From a bacterium (GTDB taxonomy: Bacteria > Myxococcota_A > Bradymonadia > UBA7976 > UBA1532), in assembly GCA_030426085.1 (NCBI GenBank), contig JAUHYW010000030.1, positions 1 through 64,000 on the forward strand: DNA of 64,000 bases. The letters run 5' to 3'. Below the pieces are notes generated by a model. The model was given only the letters and a program-made list of their open reading frames with translations, was not told the DNA's origin and did not search any database. The position numbers were made by a program, and so were the translations under genes. Below are positions 24,809 to 33,704 of the stretch, one piece after another. Every line of letters begins with the position of its first letter. The first letter of the stretch is position 1.

Positions 24809-26827
24809 TCAGCCCCCGACCTTCTCGGCGTAGCGGCTGCGCAGCACCCGGCGCATGACCTTGTTCGAGGCGGTGCGGGGCAGCCCGTCGATCAGCCAGA
24901 CGTCGCGCACCTTGAACAGCGGGTTGAGCTCGCGGCGGATGGCCGCCTGCGTCGCGGCCCGCAGCGCCTCGGCGTCGGCCGCGCCCTTCGGCACCACCAC
25001 CAGCACGAGCTGCGACGGGCCGCCGTCGGGCGGGTCGTGGGCGATGGCGGCGACCTCGTGCACCCCGTCGACGAGGCACGCCCGCTCGATCTCGGCGGCG
25101 CTGATCTTGATGCCCCCCAGGTTCATCGCGTCGTCGGCCCGCCCCTGCGCCCGGTAGTAGCCCCGGCCCAGGTGGCGCATGCGGTCGCCGTGCCGCCGCA
25201 GCACCTCGCCCTCGGGGCCCGGCGGCATGCCTTCGAAGTACACCGCGCGGTGGTCCTTGTTCAGCAGCCGCTGGCTGCTGCCGAACAGCGGCGCGATCAG
25301 GCCCACCTCGCCCTCGTCGGCGAAGCCGCCGTCGTCGCCGATGAGCACGAAGCGGCAGCCGATGGCCGGGGTGCTGAACGTCGCCGGGGCCTGGGGCTGC
25401 ATGCGGCTGCCGCAGATGTAGCCCCCGCCGATCTCGGTGCCGCCGCAGTACTCGATCACCGGCGCGTAGCCCGCCCGGGCCATCAGCCACAGCATGTCGT
25501 CGGCGTTGGACGCCTCGCCGGTCGAGCTGAAGCAGCGGACGGCCGACCAGTCGAGCCCGGCCGTCGCGTCCCGGGTGCGCCACGCTTTGACCAGGCTCGG
25601 CACGACCCCCAGCATCGTGACCCCCGCGTCCTGCACGAAGCGGCAGAACCCGGCCCCGCCGGGGTTGCCCTCGTACAGCGCGATGGCGGCGTCGTTGAGC
25701 AGGCTCGCGTAGATCAGCCAGGGGCCCATCATCCAGCCCAGGTTGGTGGGCCAGGCGACGACGTGCCCCGGGTGGATGTCGTGGTGGGCCCAGCCGTCGG
25801 CGGCGGCCTTGAGCGGGGTCAGGTGGGTCCAGGGGATGGCCTTGGGGGTGCCGGTCGTGCCCGACGAGAACAGGATGTTGCTCGGGAAGTGCACCACCGG
25901 CAGGTGGCGGTCGAAGTGGGCGTCGGTCTCGTCGACCGCGGCCAGGAAGTCGGCCCACGACAGGTCGCCGTCCCGCAGATCGGCGACCAGGGCCTCGCCG
26001 GCGGGCAGGACGACCGTCATCGGCGCCCCCGCGTCGCACACCCGCTCGTAGAGGGGCAGCGCCTTGCCGCCCCGGGGGATGACATCCTGGGTGAAGACAC
26101 CCACCGCGTTGGCGATGTGCAGGCGGGTCTTGATCTCTCTGGGCGAGAAGCTGTCGGCGATCGAGACGACGACCCCGCCGGCGAGCACGATGCCGAGGTA
26201 GATCCAGACCGACTCGGCGGTCATCGGCATGTCGACCGCCCAGGCGTGCCCCGGCTCGAGCCCCTGGGCCCGCAGCGCGCGGGCGACGTGCTCCGCCCGC
26301 TCGCGGATGTCGCCCAGGGTGAAGCGGTCGAGTCGATCGGAGCCCTCGCGGCGGCGGATCAGGGCCACCCGGTCCTGATCGCGGCCGTCGAAGCACGCCG
26401 CCGCCGCGTTGAGCCGCATCCCGGGGAACCACGTCGGGTCGTCGGCCGGCCCCCGCAGCACCACCTCGCTGTGGCTCGCCGGCTGGATCTTCAGCGCGTC
26501 CAGCGCCCGCCGCCAGAACCAGCCCGGCTGCTCGACCGAGCGGCGGTGGATGTCGGCCCACGGCAGGTCCAATGCGGCGATCCGGGCCTCGGCGACCTCG
26601 TCGGGGGTGGGGCTCCAGGCGGGCGGGGGGCCGTCCGCGGCGGGCCAGTCGGCGTAGACCGCCGCGAAGAGGCCGGCGTGCAGCGGGTGGGGGTCGGTCG
26701 GGCGCAGCAGCTCCCGGCTGACGAACCGCCAGCGGGCGTCGGCCGGCCCGGAGGCGGCGAGCGCCCGGGCGAAGGCCACCCGGCGGGCGGGGTCGGGGAC
26801 GTGGGTCTCGAGCAGCGCGTCGATCAT
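24809..26827 (-). CDS. AMP-forming acyl-CoA synthetase (acetyl-CoA synthetase-like)
   Basis: 672 aa. Adenylate-forming enzyme that activates a short- or medium-chain acid to its CoA thioester. Visible are an ACAS N-terminal region (WFPGMRLNAAAACFDG), the P-loop ILFSSGTTGTPKAIPWTH near residue 320, EYCGGTEIGGG near 460 (core motif), GDRMRHLGRGYY (the hinge Asp/Arg region) and TASNKVMRRVL with the catalytic Lys near residue 660. The length and the long N-terminal extension resemble eukaryotic-type AAE17/18-like and acetoacetyl-CoA-type enzymes more than canonical Acs. There is no obvious pathway partner nearby; the downstream lipoprotein start is adjacent but probably unrelated in function. Confidence 0.88.
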   Translation of the reverse strand: MIDALLETHVPDPARRVAFARALAASGPADARWRFVSRELLRPTDPHPLHAGLFAAVYADWPAADGPPPAWSPTPDEVAEARIAALDLPWADIHRRSVEQPGWFWRRALDALKIQPASHSEVVLRGPADDPTWFPGMRLNAAAACFDGRDQDRVALIRRREGSDRLDRFTLGDIRERAEHVARALRAQGLEPGHAWAVDMPMTAESVWIYLGIVLAGGVVVSIADSFSPREIKTRLHIANAVGVFTQDVIPRGGKALPLYERVCDAGAPMTVVLPAGEALVADLRDGDLSWADFLAAVDETDAHFDRHLPVVHFPSNILFSSGTTGTPKAIPWTHLTPLKAAADGWAHHDIHPGHVVAWPTNLGWMMGPWLIYASLLNDAAIALYEGNPGGAGFCRFVQDAGVTMLGVVPSLVKAWRTRDATAGLDWSAVRCFSSTGEASNADDMLWLMARAGYAPVIEYCGGTEIGGGYICGSRMQPQAPATFSTPAIGCRFVLIGDDGGFADEGEVGLIAPLFGSSQRLLNKDHRAVYFEGMPPGPEGEVLRRHGDRMRHLGRGYYRAQGRADDAMNLGGIKISAAEIERACLVDGVHEVAAIAHDPPDGGPSQLVLVVVPKGAADAEALRAATQAAIRRELNPLFKVRDVWLIDGLPRTASNKVMRRVLRSRYAEKVGG

Positions 26828-26891
26828 GGGAGGCTCCCGGGCCGTGCGGGAGGATGATAGCCGCTGGCGGCGCCGTCCGGGAGGCCGCCCG

Positions 26892-27635
26892 TCAGGCCAG
26901 CCCGAGCTTGCGCCGCACGATCGCCGGGGCCGCGCGGTGGTCGGCCAGCAGCCACTCGGCGAGCAGCCGGCGCTGGCGGGCCTCGGAGAGATCGCCCGCC
27001 CGCCCTTCGGCCGCGAGCCGGGCTCGGACCCGGGCGGTGTGGGCCGCGAGGGTCATGCCGACGCTGACCGAGACGTTGAACGACTCGCAGAAGCCGTACA
27101 TCGGGATGCGGAAGACGCCGTCGCAGGCGGCCATCGTCTCGGGGCGCAGGCCCTCCTTCTCGTTGCCGAACAGCACCATCAGCGGGCGGTCGGGCAGCTC
27201 GGCCAGGGTGCGCTCGCCCCGGGGCCCGGCTCCGAAGATGAGCATGCCCCGATCCCGGGCCCAGCGGACGAGGTCGGCGCTGGTCGGCAGCCGGTGCAGC
27301 GAGATCCAGCGGTGGGCGGCCATCGTGATCTTGCGCTCGGGCGGGTCGGGCGGCAGGTCGAGCGGGTAGGCGTGGCGCAGCTCGACGGCGACGGCGTCCT
27401 GCACGCCGAGCGCCTCGGCGGTGCGCAGGCAGGCGTGGCCGTTGTGCGAGTGGTGCAGGTCTTCGACGCCGAGCGCCACCGAGCCCAGCCGGCGGGCGAG
27501 CACGCCCCGCATACGGGCCAGCCGGCTGTCGCTGACGTGGGGCGCGAGCGCCTCGATCACCGCGGCCGGGGGCAGGCGGTGGCCGTCGAGCGGGATCGCG
27601 TCGTCTTCGGGCGGCATGGGGGCCTCGCGGGGCAA
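26892..27635 (-). CDS. trmH: TrmH-family tRNA (guanosine-18-2'-O)-methyltransferase
   Basis: 247 aa. SPOUT-class RNA ribose methyltransferase. Motif 1 is seen in LGVEDLHHSHNGHACLRTAE (the Asn-x-x-Ala/Arg substrate region), motif 2 in LMVLFGNEKEGLRPE and motif 3, the trefoil-knot hallmark, in CDGVFRIPMYGFCESFNVSV. The C-terminal helix (RQRRLLAEWLL) is also typical of TrmH. An alternative ATG six codons downstream of the chosen start is possible. It likely modifies G18 of tRNAs in the cytoplasm, although TrmH-like proteins of other specificity share these motifs. Confidence 0.9.
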   Translation of the reverse strand: MPREAPMPPEDDAIPLDGHRLPPAAVIEALAPHVSDSRLARMRGVLARRLGSVALGVEDLHHSHNGHACLRTAEALGVQDAVAVELRHAYPLDLPPDPPERKITMAAHRWISLHRLPTSADLVRWARDRGMLIFGAGPRGERTLAELPDRPLMVLFGNEKEGLRPETMAACDGVFRIPMYGFCESFNVSVSVGMTLAAHTARVRARLAAEGRAGDLSEARQRRLLAEWLLADHRAAPAIVRRKLGLA

Positions 27636-27780
27636 TGACGGCGGGGTTCTACCCGAAAGCGCCGCGGGCGCGCAAAGCGGCGGCCCCGGCGGGGTGACGG
27701 GTCGGTGAAAACCGACCGTCGCTCAGGTGTGGGTGCCTCCCGGCCCCCGGGCGCTTGTGATAACCTGCCGGCCTTCGAAA

Positions 27781-27796
27781 TGATGTAGAAACATCA
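27781..27796. promoter_or_regulatory. Inverted repeat upstream of pckA
   Basis: TGATGTAGAAACATCA is a perfect 6-bp inverted repeat with a 4-base centre, in the only AT-richer patch (27755-27800) before pckA, 42 bases from its ATG. It may be a regulator-binding site; no regulator is assigned. Confidence 0.35.
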
Positions 27797-27837
27797 CCAG
27801 ATACAGCAGCCGACCACCCCCACGGAAGCGAGACATC

Positions 27838-29508
27838 ATGAGCGAGAGCATCATCGACGGCCGCCGGTTCAGCGACGCCCGGGAGCTCGTCGGCCGGCAC
27901 GACATCCGGCCGTCGGGGCTGGTCTACCGCAACCCGGGGGTCGACAGCCTCTATCAGGCGGCGGTGCAGCAGGGCCAGGCGCGGGTCATCGCCAACGGGG
28001 CGCTGCTTCAGGACACCACCCCGTTCTTCGGCCGGGCGGCCAAGTCGTCGTTCTACGTCGCCGACCCGGACGTGCGCATCGCCGGGCGCAGCCTGGATGA
28101 GCTGATCGCCTGGGGCGACCCCGCCCGCAAAGAGTTCGACAACCTGCCCATCGGCCCCGCGGTCTACCGCCGGCTGCGCAGCCGGGTGGTCGAGCACCTC
28201 TCCAAAGACGGCGACCTCTACGTGACCGACGCCTGGAGCGGGCGCACCCCGGCCAGCCGGCTGGCGGTGCGGGTCATCACGAGCCGGGCGCCGAGCGCGC
28301 TGTTCGCCCGCAACATCTTCCTGCGGCCCACCGCCGACGAGCTGGTCGACTTCGCCCCCGAGTGGACCATCCTGCACGCGCCGGCGGTCGAGGCCGAGCC
28401 GGCCGACGGCACCAACGGCAAGGCGTTCGTGATCACCGACCTCGCCGGCAAGCTGACGATCATCGGCGGCACCCGGTACCACGGCCAGATCAAGAAGAGC
28501 ATCTTCGCGGTGCAGAACTTCCGGCTGCCGCTCGAGGGCATCCTGACGATGCACGCCGGGGCCAGCGAGGGCGACGGCGGGCGGGCGGCGATCCACGCCG
28601 GGCTGTCGGGCACCGGCAAGACGACGCTGTCCAACACCGGGCACCCGGTGGCCGACGATCAGATCGTGATCGAGATCGACGCCGCCGACGCCGAGGCGGT
28701 GGTCTCGAACATGGAGGGCGGGCAGTACGCCAAGACCGAGAACCTGCGCCGGGACAAGGAGCCCGAGACCTACGACGCCATCCGCTACGGCACGACGGCG
28801 GAGAACATCGCCGTCGACGACGCCGGGCAGGCCCGCTACGACGACACCCACATCACCGCCAACGGCCGGGTGGGCTACCCCCTGGCGTTCGTCGAGACCG
28901 CCAAGGCCAGCGGCACGAGCGGGGCGCCGAAGGCGATCACCTTCCTGACCGCCGACGGCTTCGGGGTGCTGCCGCCCCTCGCCCGGCTGACGGTCGACGG
29001 GGCCAAGTTCCACTTCGCGTGCGGGTTCACCAGCAAGATGCCGGGCACCGAGCAGGGCATCACCGAGCCGGTGCCGACCTTCTCGGCGTTCTTCGGCAAG
29101 CCGTTCATGCCGCTCAAGCCGCAGTACTACACCGACCTGCTCGCCCGGCTGATCGAGGTGCACGGCACCGAGGTGTGGCTGGTCAACACCGGCTGGCTCG
29201 GGCCCACGACGCCCGGCCGGGGGCGGGTCGACATCCTGGTGAGCAAGGCGATCATCAACGCGGTGCGCGACGGGCAGGTCGACCTGAGCGACGACAACTT
29301 CGTCTACGACCCGGTCTTCAAGCACCACGTGCCCAAGGCGGTGCCCGGGGTCGACCCGAAGGTGCTCGACCCGCGCAACTTCTGGGACGACGCGGCGGCC
29401 TACGACGCGGCGGCGGACAAGCTCGCGGGCATCTTCCAGGGCGCCATCCGGGCGCTGCCCGACGTGCCGAAGGCGGTCATCGAGGCCGGGCCGGCGCCCC
29501 GGGGCTGA
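27838..29508 (+). CDS. pckA: Phosphoenolpyruvate carboxykinase (ATP-type)
   Basis: 556 aa. It converts oxaloacetate plus ATP to phosphoenolpyruvate, CO2 and ADP, the first step of gluconeogenesis. Motifs: GGTRYHGQIKKSIF (oxaloacetate/Mn region, near residue 212), GLSGTGKTTLS kinase-1a loop near 259, FLTADGFGVLPP, and ITEPVPTFSAFFG. One difference is clear: canonical enzymes have GDDEHGW after the P-loop, whereas here the segment reads VADDQIVIEI, keeping the two Asp metal ligands but losing the EHGW part. The overall length and order otherwise match. It is a single gene with an inverted repeat upstream, ending 18 bases from the convergent response-regulator gene. Confidence 0.92.
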   Translation: MSESIIDGRRFSDARELVGRHDIRPSGLVYRNPGVDSLYQAAVQQGQARVIANGALLQDTTPFFGRAAKSSFYVADPDVRIAGRSLDELIAWGDPARKEFDNLPIGPAVYRRLRSRVVEHLSKDGDLYVTDAWSGRTPASRLAVRVITSRAPSALFARNIFLRPTADELVDFAPEWTILHAPAVEAEPADGTNGKAFVITDLAGKLTIIGGTRYHGQIKKSIFAVQNFRLPLEGILTMHAGASEGDGGRAAIHAGLSGTGKTTLSNTGHPVADDQIVIEIDAADAEAVVSNMEGGQYAKTENLRRDKEPETYDAIRYGTTAENIAVDDAGQARYDDTHITANGRVGYPLAFVETAKASGTSGAPKAITFLTADGFGVLPPLARLTVDGAKFHFACGFTSKMPGTEQGITEPVPTFSAFFGKPFMPLKPQYYTDLLARLIEVHGTEVWLVNTGWLGPTTPGRGRVDILVSKAIINAVRDGQVDLSDDNFVYDPVFKHHVPKAVPGVDPKVLDPRNFWDDAAAYDAAADKLAGIFQGAIRALPDVPKAVIEAGPAPRG

Positions 29509-29526
29509 TCGACGCAGCCCGCGCGG

Positions 29527-30156
29527 TCAGCGCAGGTTCTCGTCCACCAGCCCGGTGCGGATCGCGTAGCGGGTGAGGCCGGCCACGTCCCCGATCTTGA
29601 GCTTCTTCATGATGCGCGCCCGGTGATGCTCGGCGGTGCGCGAGCTGATGTCGAGGATGGCCCCGATCTCCTTGCTGGTGTGGCCCTGGGCGATGAGGGT
29701 CAGCACCTCCCGCTCGCGGTCGGTCAGCGGGTCGGCGTCGGCCGCCCGCTTCGCGCCGGGCGAGAGGTAGTCCTCACCCGCGGCGACGGCCCGCACCGCG
29801 TCGAGCACGTCCTTGACCCCCGACCCCTTGAGCAGATAGCCGTTGGCCCCGGCGTCGAGCGCCCGCTTGACCCAGACCGGATCGTGGTACATCGACAGCA
29901 CCACCACCCGGGGCGGCTCGTCGGCGTCCTGCAAGCGCTTGATGACCTCCAGGCCCGACAGGCCGGGGATCGCCAGGTCGCACAGCACGACGTCGGGCTT
30001 CGACTCGAGGATCATCTCCAGCGCGCTGCGGCCGTCGCCGGCCTCGCCGACGACCTCGAGGTCGCCGGCGGTCTCCATCAGGGCGATGAGCCCCTGGCGC
30101 ACGATGGTGTGATCCTCGACGACGAAGACCCGGATGGGGCTCTGCGCTTCGCTCAT
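29527..30156 (-). CDS. NarL/LuxR-type response regulator
   Basis: 209 aa. The receiver domain (1-125) has VFVVEDH (acidic pocket), VVLCDLAIPG with the phosphoacceptor Asp near residue 57, and YLLKG with the conserved Lys near 110. The C-terminal domain (~145-205) is a LuxR-type helix-turn-helix: LTDREREVLTLIAQGHTSKE and SRTAEHHRARIMKKL. It is the last gene of a three-gene operon with the histidine kinase just upstream (12 bases apart), so the pair is a cognate two-component system acting on transcription. Confidence 0.93.
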   Translation of the reverse strand: MSEAQSPIRVFVVEDHTIVRQGLIALMETAGDLEVVGEAGDGRSALEMILESKPDVVLCDLAIPGLSGLEVIKRLQDADEPPRVVVLSMYHDPVWVKRALDAGANGYLLKGSGVKDVLDAVRAVAAGEDYLSPGAKRAADADPLTDREREVLTLIAQGHTSKEIGAILDISSRTAEHHRARIMKKLKIGDVAGLTRYAIRTGLVDENLR

Positions 30157-30168
30157 GCTCTCCTCCGT

Positions 30169-31416
30169 TCAGGCATCGGCCGGCAGCCAGACGAGCACCC
30201 GGGCGCCGCCCGGGGTGTCGTCGGGCGCCGGGTCCCGGTTCTCCAGATCCAAGTAGCCGCCGGCCTGCTCGACCCGCTCCCGGGCGCCGACGAGGCCCAG
30301 GCCGGCGCCCTCGCCGCCGCCGGGCGAGAAGCCCCGGCCGTCGTCTTCGACCACCAGCCGCCAGCCGTCGTCGGCCGGGCCCAGGTGGACGTCCACCCGC
30401 CGGGCGTCGGCGTGGCGGGCGATGTTGGTCAGGGCCTCCTGGCACACCCGGAACAGCACCTCGGCGGCGGCGCTGTCGGGCTGCACCGGGGCCAGGTCGA
30501 GCGCGACCTCGAGGCCGGCCATCGCGGCCCAGCTCCGGGCGTGGCCGGCGATGGCGTCGGCCAGCCCCAGCGCGTCGAGCGCCGGCGGGCGCAGGTCGTG
30601 GGCCAGCCGGCGCACCGCCTCGACCCCGTCGTCCACCGCCTCGAGCGCGGCCTCGAGGTGGGGCCGGGTCGCGGCGTCGGCGGCGGCCTCCAGCGCGGTC
30701 AGCCGCAGCCGCAAGCCGGTGAGCACCTGCCCCAGGTCGTCGTGCAGGTCGCGGCTGATGCGGGCCCGCTCCTCCTCCTGGACCGCCACCAGCCGGGCCC
30801 CGAGCGCCTGGAGCTCGGCCTCCCGCCGGCGCAGCTCGGCGGTGCGGGCCTCGACCCGGGCCTCGAGCGAGGCGTTGGCCTCGACCAGCGCCTGCCACAG
30901 CGCGCGGTTGCGGGCGTCGCCCCGGCGCACGGCGGCCAGCGGCAGGAAGAACAGCCCCGCGGCGAGGGCCAGGCCGACGATGGGGGCCCCGATCCAGACG
31001 GCGACCGCCCGCTCGGGGGCGGGCAGCTCGACCCGGACCCGGCCGACGGCCCGCGGACCCCGGCCGACGGTGGCCCAGCCGCCCACCGCGTCGCCCCGGG
31101 CGGCGCCGGCCTCGTAGATCGCGGGGTGGCTCGCGGTGTCGAGGCGGACCCGGGCGTCGATCGGCGGCCCGACCAGCGGCTCGACCAGCGCGTCGAGCGC
31201 CAGCCGGTCGTAAGGCCACAGCGTGGGCCGGGTGCGGGCGAGGCCCTCGAGGCGATCGGCGAGCTGGCGGGCCCAGGCGGTGGCCTCGCCGGCCCGCTCG
31301 GCGACCGCCTCCCGGGCGTAGAAGAACGGCACGACCCCGCCCACGACGGCCCCGGCGAGCAGCGCGAGGGGCAGCATGCGGCGGGAGAAGCGACCGGCGA
31401 GCGGCGCGGGCTTCAT
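30169..31416 (-). CDS. Sensor histidine kinase of the NarX/HisKA_3 type
   Basis: 415 aa. It has two membrane helices (about 15-35 and 142-162) enclosing a ~105-residue periplasmic sensor. A coiled-coil signalling helix (NASLEARVEARTAELRRREA) leads into the HisKA_3 dimerisation domain with the phosphorylated His in ISRDLHDDLGQVL near residue 221. The HATPase_c domain follows: N box EALTNIARHA, G1 DDGRGFSP and G2 GLGLVGARERV. It starts inside the stop codon of the upstream solute-binding lipoprotein gene and precedes its response regulator. Confidence 0.93.
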   Translation of the reverse strand: MKPAPLAGRFSRRMLPLALLAGAVVGGVVPFFYAREAVAERAGEATAWARQLADRLEGLARTRPTLWPYDRLALDALVEPLVGPPIDARVRLDTASHPAIYEAGAARGDAVGGWATVGRGPRAVGRVRVELPAPERAVAVWIGAPIVGLALAAGLFFLPLAAVRRGDARNRALWQALVEANASLEARVEARTAELRRREAELQALGARLVAVQEEERARISRDLHDDLGQVLTGLRLRLTALEAAADAATRPHLEAALEAVDDGVEAVRRLAHDLRPPALDALGLADAIAGHARSWAAMAGLEVALDLAPVQPDSAAAEVLFRVCQEALTNIARHADARRVDVHLGPADDGWRLVVEDDGRGFSPGGGEGAGLGLVGARERVEQAGGYLDLENRDPAPDDTPGGARVLVWLPADA

Positions 31417-32219
31417 CGGGCCTCGCCGGGGGCTTCGAAGCCCAGGTCGACCACGAGGCCCCGGCCCTCCTCACCGGTGGCGAACGCCAGGAAGGCCCGC
31501 AGGCGGGCGGGCACCGGCTCGGCCGGCTCGAGGCGGATCTCGACGGCGGCCGGCTGCCGGCCGGGCAGGTCGACCTCCCAGGTGGGCGAGCCGTGCAGCC
31601 GCAGGTTGCCCCGGTCGGCGACGCCCAGCACGCCGGGGCGGCGCAGCGCTTCGCGGAGGGTCGTCTCGCGGCTGTGCACCGGCCACCGGCGGGCGCGCAC
31701 CGCCTCGGTCAACGCCCCGTCCAGCCTGGGGGTGGCCGCGGCCAGCGCCGCCTGGAGCGGGTCGTCGATCGGGCGCAGCACGAGCTGGCGGGGCAGGCCC
31801 CCCGGCCAGTCGTCGGCGGTGCCCCCGGCCAGCGCGGCGAGCGCCTCGGGGGTGACCCGGCGGGCCCGCACCCCGGGGCCGACGACCAGGACGACCGGCG
31901 AGCGGGCGAGCAGCGCCCCCGACCCGTCCCGGCCGGCGACGACGGTGGCCAGCACCCCCGACAGCAGGCCGTCGACCATCGCCGCCCGGGCCCCGTCGAC
32001 CCCGAGCGGGGGCTCGACGACGATCGGGCGGCCGGGCAGCCGCGACTCGAAGACCTGGACCAGGTGGTTGACCAGCGGGGTGGCGGTGACGTCGCCCGCG
32101 AGGCGGATGGGCTGGGCGCCGCCGCGCCCGGCGGGCGGGGCCAGATCGGGCGGTGTGTCGGCCCGGGGGCAGCCCGTCAGGGCGAGCGCCAGCAGGATCA
32201 GGAGCGTGCAGCGGGCCAT
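31413..32219 (-). CDS. Substrate-binding-protein-like lipoprotein, first gene of a two-component operon
   Basis: 268 aa. A lipobox LTGC follows a short hydrophobic signal (residues 5-17). The mature part resembles PstS/PBP-like phosphate or anion binding proteins: PIRLAGDVTATPLVNHLVQV opens as in such proteins, followed by ARSPVVLVVGPGVRARRVTPEALAA blocks typical of these type II periplasmic folds, and a C-terminal LRAFLAFATGEEGRGLV segment. The gene overlaps the histidine kinase by 4 bp, which suggests that the lipoprotein senses or delivers a ligand to the kinase's periplasmic domain. No ABC transporter genes are present nearby, so transport is not its obvious job. The ligand is unknown. 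Confidence 0.78.
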   Translation of the reverse strand: MARCTLLILLALALTGCPRADTPPDLAPPAGRGGAQPIRLAGDVTATPLVNHLVQVFESRLPGRPIVVEPPLGVDGARAAMVDGLLSGVLATVVAGRDGSGALLARSPVVLVVGPGVRARRVTPEALAALAGGTADDWPGGLPRQLVLRPIDDPLQAALAAATPRLDGALTEAVRARRWPVHSRETTLREALRRPGVLGVADRGNLRLHGSPTWEVDLPGRQPAAVEIRLEPAEPVPARLRAFLAFATGEEGRGLVVDLGFEAPGEAR

Positions 32220-32360
32220 CGGAGGACGATGACACGGCCCCCGAACGGGGCGCAAACGGTGGATCTGCGGACGCTTCGGACCCCGGCCGGCCGCCCCCAC
32301 GACAGCGGCGCCCGGCCGGCGTACACTCGCCCGCGACGTGCCCGCCGCATGGGAGCCCCG

Positions 32361-33014
32361 ATGTCCGACCCGCCGACCGTGCCCCTCGACTTCCACCGCC
32401 AGCCGCCCGAGGCCATGCGCCGCCGGGCCGGCGAGCTGCGGGCGACCCTGACCCGTCGCCGCTCGGTGCGCCACTTCGCGCCCGACCCCATCCCGCTCGA
32501 CGCGGTGCGGGACTGCATCCACGCCGCGGCCCAGGCCCCATCGGGGGCCAACAAGCAGCCGTGGACCTTCGCGCTGGTCACCGACCCCGAGACGAAGCGG
32601 GCCATCCGCCGGGCGGCCGAGGCCGAGGAGCAGACCTTCTACAGCGGCCGCGCCCCTCAGTCGTGGCTCGACGACCTCGCCCCGCTCGGCACCGACGCCC
32701 ACAAGCCCTTCCTCGAGACCGCCCCGGCCCTGATCGTCGTCTTCGCCCACCGCACCGCCGAGGACGGGGCCCGGCACTACTACGTCGCCGAGTCGGTGGG
32801 CATCGCCTGCGGCATGCTGCTCTCGGCGCTGCACCAGTGCGGGCTGGCCACGCTGACCCACACCCCGAGCCCGATGAAGTTCCTCGGCGAGATCCTCGAC
32901 CGGCCGGCCCACGAGCGGCCGTGGCTGCTCATCCCGGTGGGCTATCCGGCCGAGGGCTGCCGGGTGCCGGCCATCACCCGCAAGGCGCCGGGCGAGGTCC
33001 TGGTCGAGATCTGA
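32361..33014 (+). CDS. Nitroreductase-family FMN oxidoreductase
   Basis: 217 aa. The N-terminal RRRSVRHFAPDPIP segment holds the FMN-phosphate Arg/Ser residues, AAQAPSGANKQPWTF is the family core, and GIACGMLLSALHQCGL and PVGYPAEGC are the later conserved blocks. The spacing and the insertion (HKPFLETAPALIVVF) fit the iodotyrosine-deiodinase-like branch of nitroreductases, which act on halogenated or nitro aromatics with NAD(P)H; the actual substrate is unknown. The ATG at 32361 is chosen over 32349 because the upstream four codons are not conserved-looking and ribosome-binding bases are weak for both. Divergent from the lipoprotein/kinase operon. Confidence 0.87.
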   Translation: MSDPPTVPLDFHRQPPEAMRRRAGELRATLTRRRSVRHFAPDPIPLDAVRDCIHAAAQAPSGANKQPWTFALVTDPETKRAIRRAAEAEEQTFYSGRAPQSWLDDLAPLGTDAHKPFLETAPALIVVFAHRTAEDGARHYYVAESVGIACGMLLSALHQCGLATLTHTPSPMKFLGEILDRPAHERPWLLIPVGYPAEGCRVPAITRKAPGEVLVEI

Positions 33015-33023
33015 ACTCGGGGC

Positions 33024-33641
33024 TCAGCGCCCGCGGCGCCCCCGGCGGGCCCGGCGGGCGGGCACCCAGTCGTCGATGTCGTCCTCGGGCACCTCGGGCA
33101 CGACCACCAGCGGGTGCCCCAGGCGGCGGGCGAGCTGCTCGACGAAGGCCGGGGTCAGCCGGCCGAAGGCGGCCCCTTCGATCTTGATCCAGAACCGGGC
33201 CACCGCGGTCGGCTGGCCGAAGTCGATCTGGAACAGCGACAGGTCGGTGCGGCACGAGGGGCAGGTGTAGGCGAAGCGCTCGATGGGCCGGTAGACCAGC
33301 TCTTCGAGGCCGGCGAGCAGCGCGTCGACGTCGATCGGCTCCTCGCAGACGGTGCACACCGCCGCTTCGAACTCGTCGGCCGGCACCTCGACCGGCAGGA
33401 ACCGCGGGCGGCGGGCCCGATGCAGCGACAGGCTCTCGAACGTCAGCTCGGCGGGCAGCAGCAGCTCGTCGGCGTCGGGGTGGAACAGCGCCGAGACGGC
33501 GACCCCCGGGGCGTAGGCCTCGGGGCCGAGGGGGTTGCCGATGACGCGTTCATCGGCCAGAAAGGCGAGCACGTCGTCGATGGCCTCGTCGGCCGGCATC
33601 GGCGCCTTGCCGCTGCGCGGCGCGAGATAGAGGTTCAGCAT
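33024..33641 (-). CDS. Hypothetical protein with a four-cysteine zinc-binding site
   Basis: 205 aa, not a family I recognise. It contains two CxxC pairs, CTVC near residue 93 and CPSC near 127, separated by a helical stretch, which is a plausible structural zinc site. The remainder is soluble alpha/beta, with a C-terminal basic tail (RRARRGRRGR) that may bind nucleic acid or acidic protein surfaces. The DNA is convergent with the nitroreductase gene, whose stop is ten bases away, and divergent from the lipoprotein gene at 33705. Cytoplasmic location is likely because no signal or membrane segment is visible. Confidence 0.62.
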   Translation of the reverse strand: MLNLYLAPRSGKAPMPADEAIDDVLAFLADERVIGNPLGPEAYAPGVAVSALFHPDADELLLPAELTFESLSLHRARRPRFLPVEVPADEFEAAVCTVCEEPIDVDALLAGLEELVYRPIERFAYTCPSCRTDLSLFQIDFGQPTAVARFWIKIEGAAFGRLTPAFVEQLARRLGHPLVVVPEVPEDDIDDWVPARRARRGRRGR

Positions 33642-33704
33642 CGCGCCATTCTGCCGCCGCGCCCGCCGGGCGCGCAATGACCCGGGATCTGCCAGGAGCC
33701 CCCG

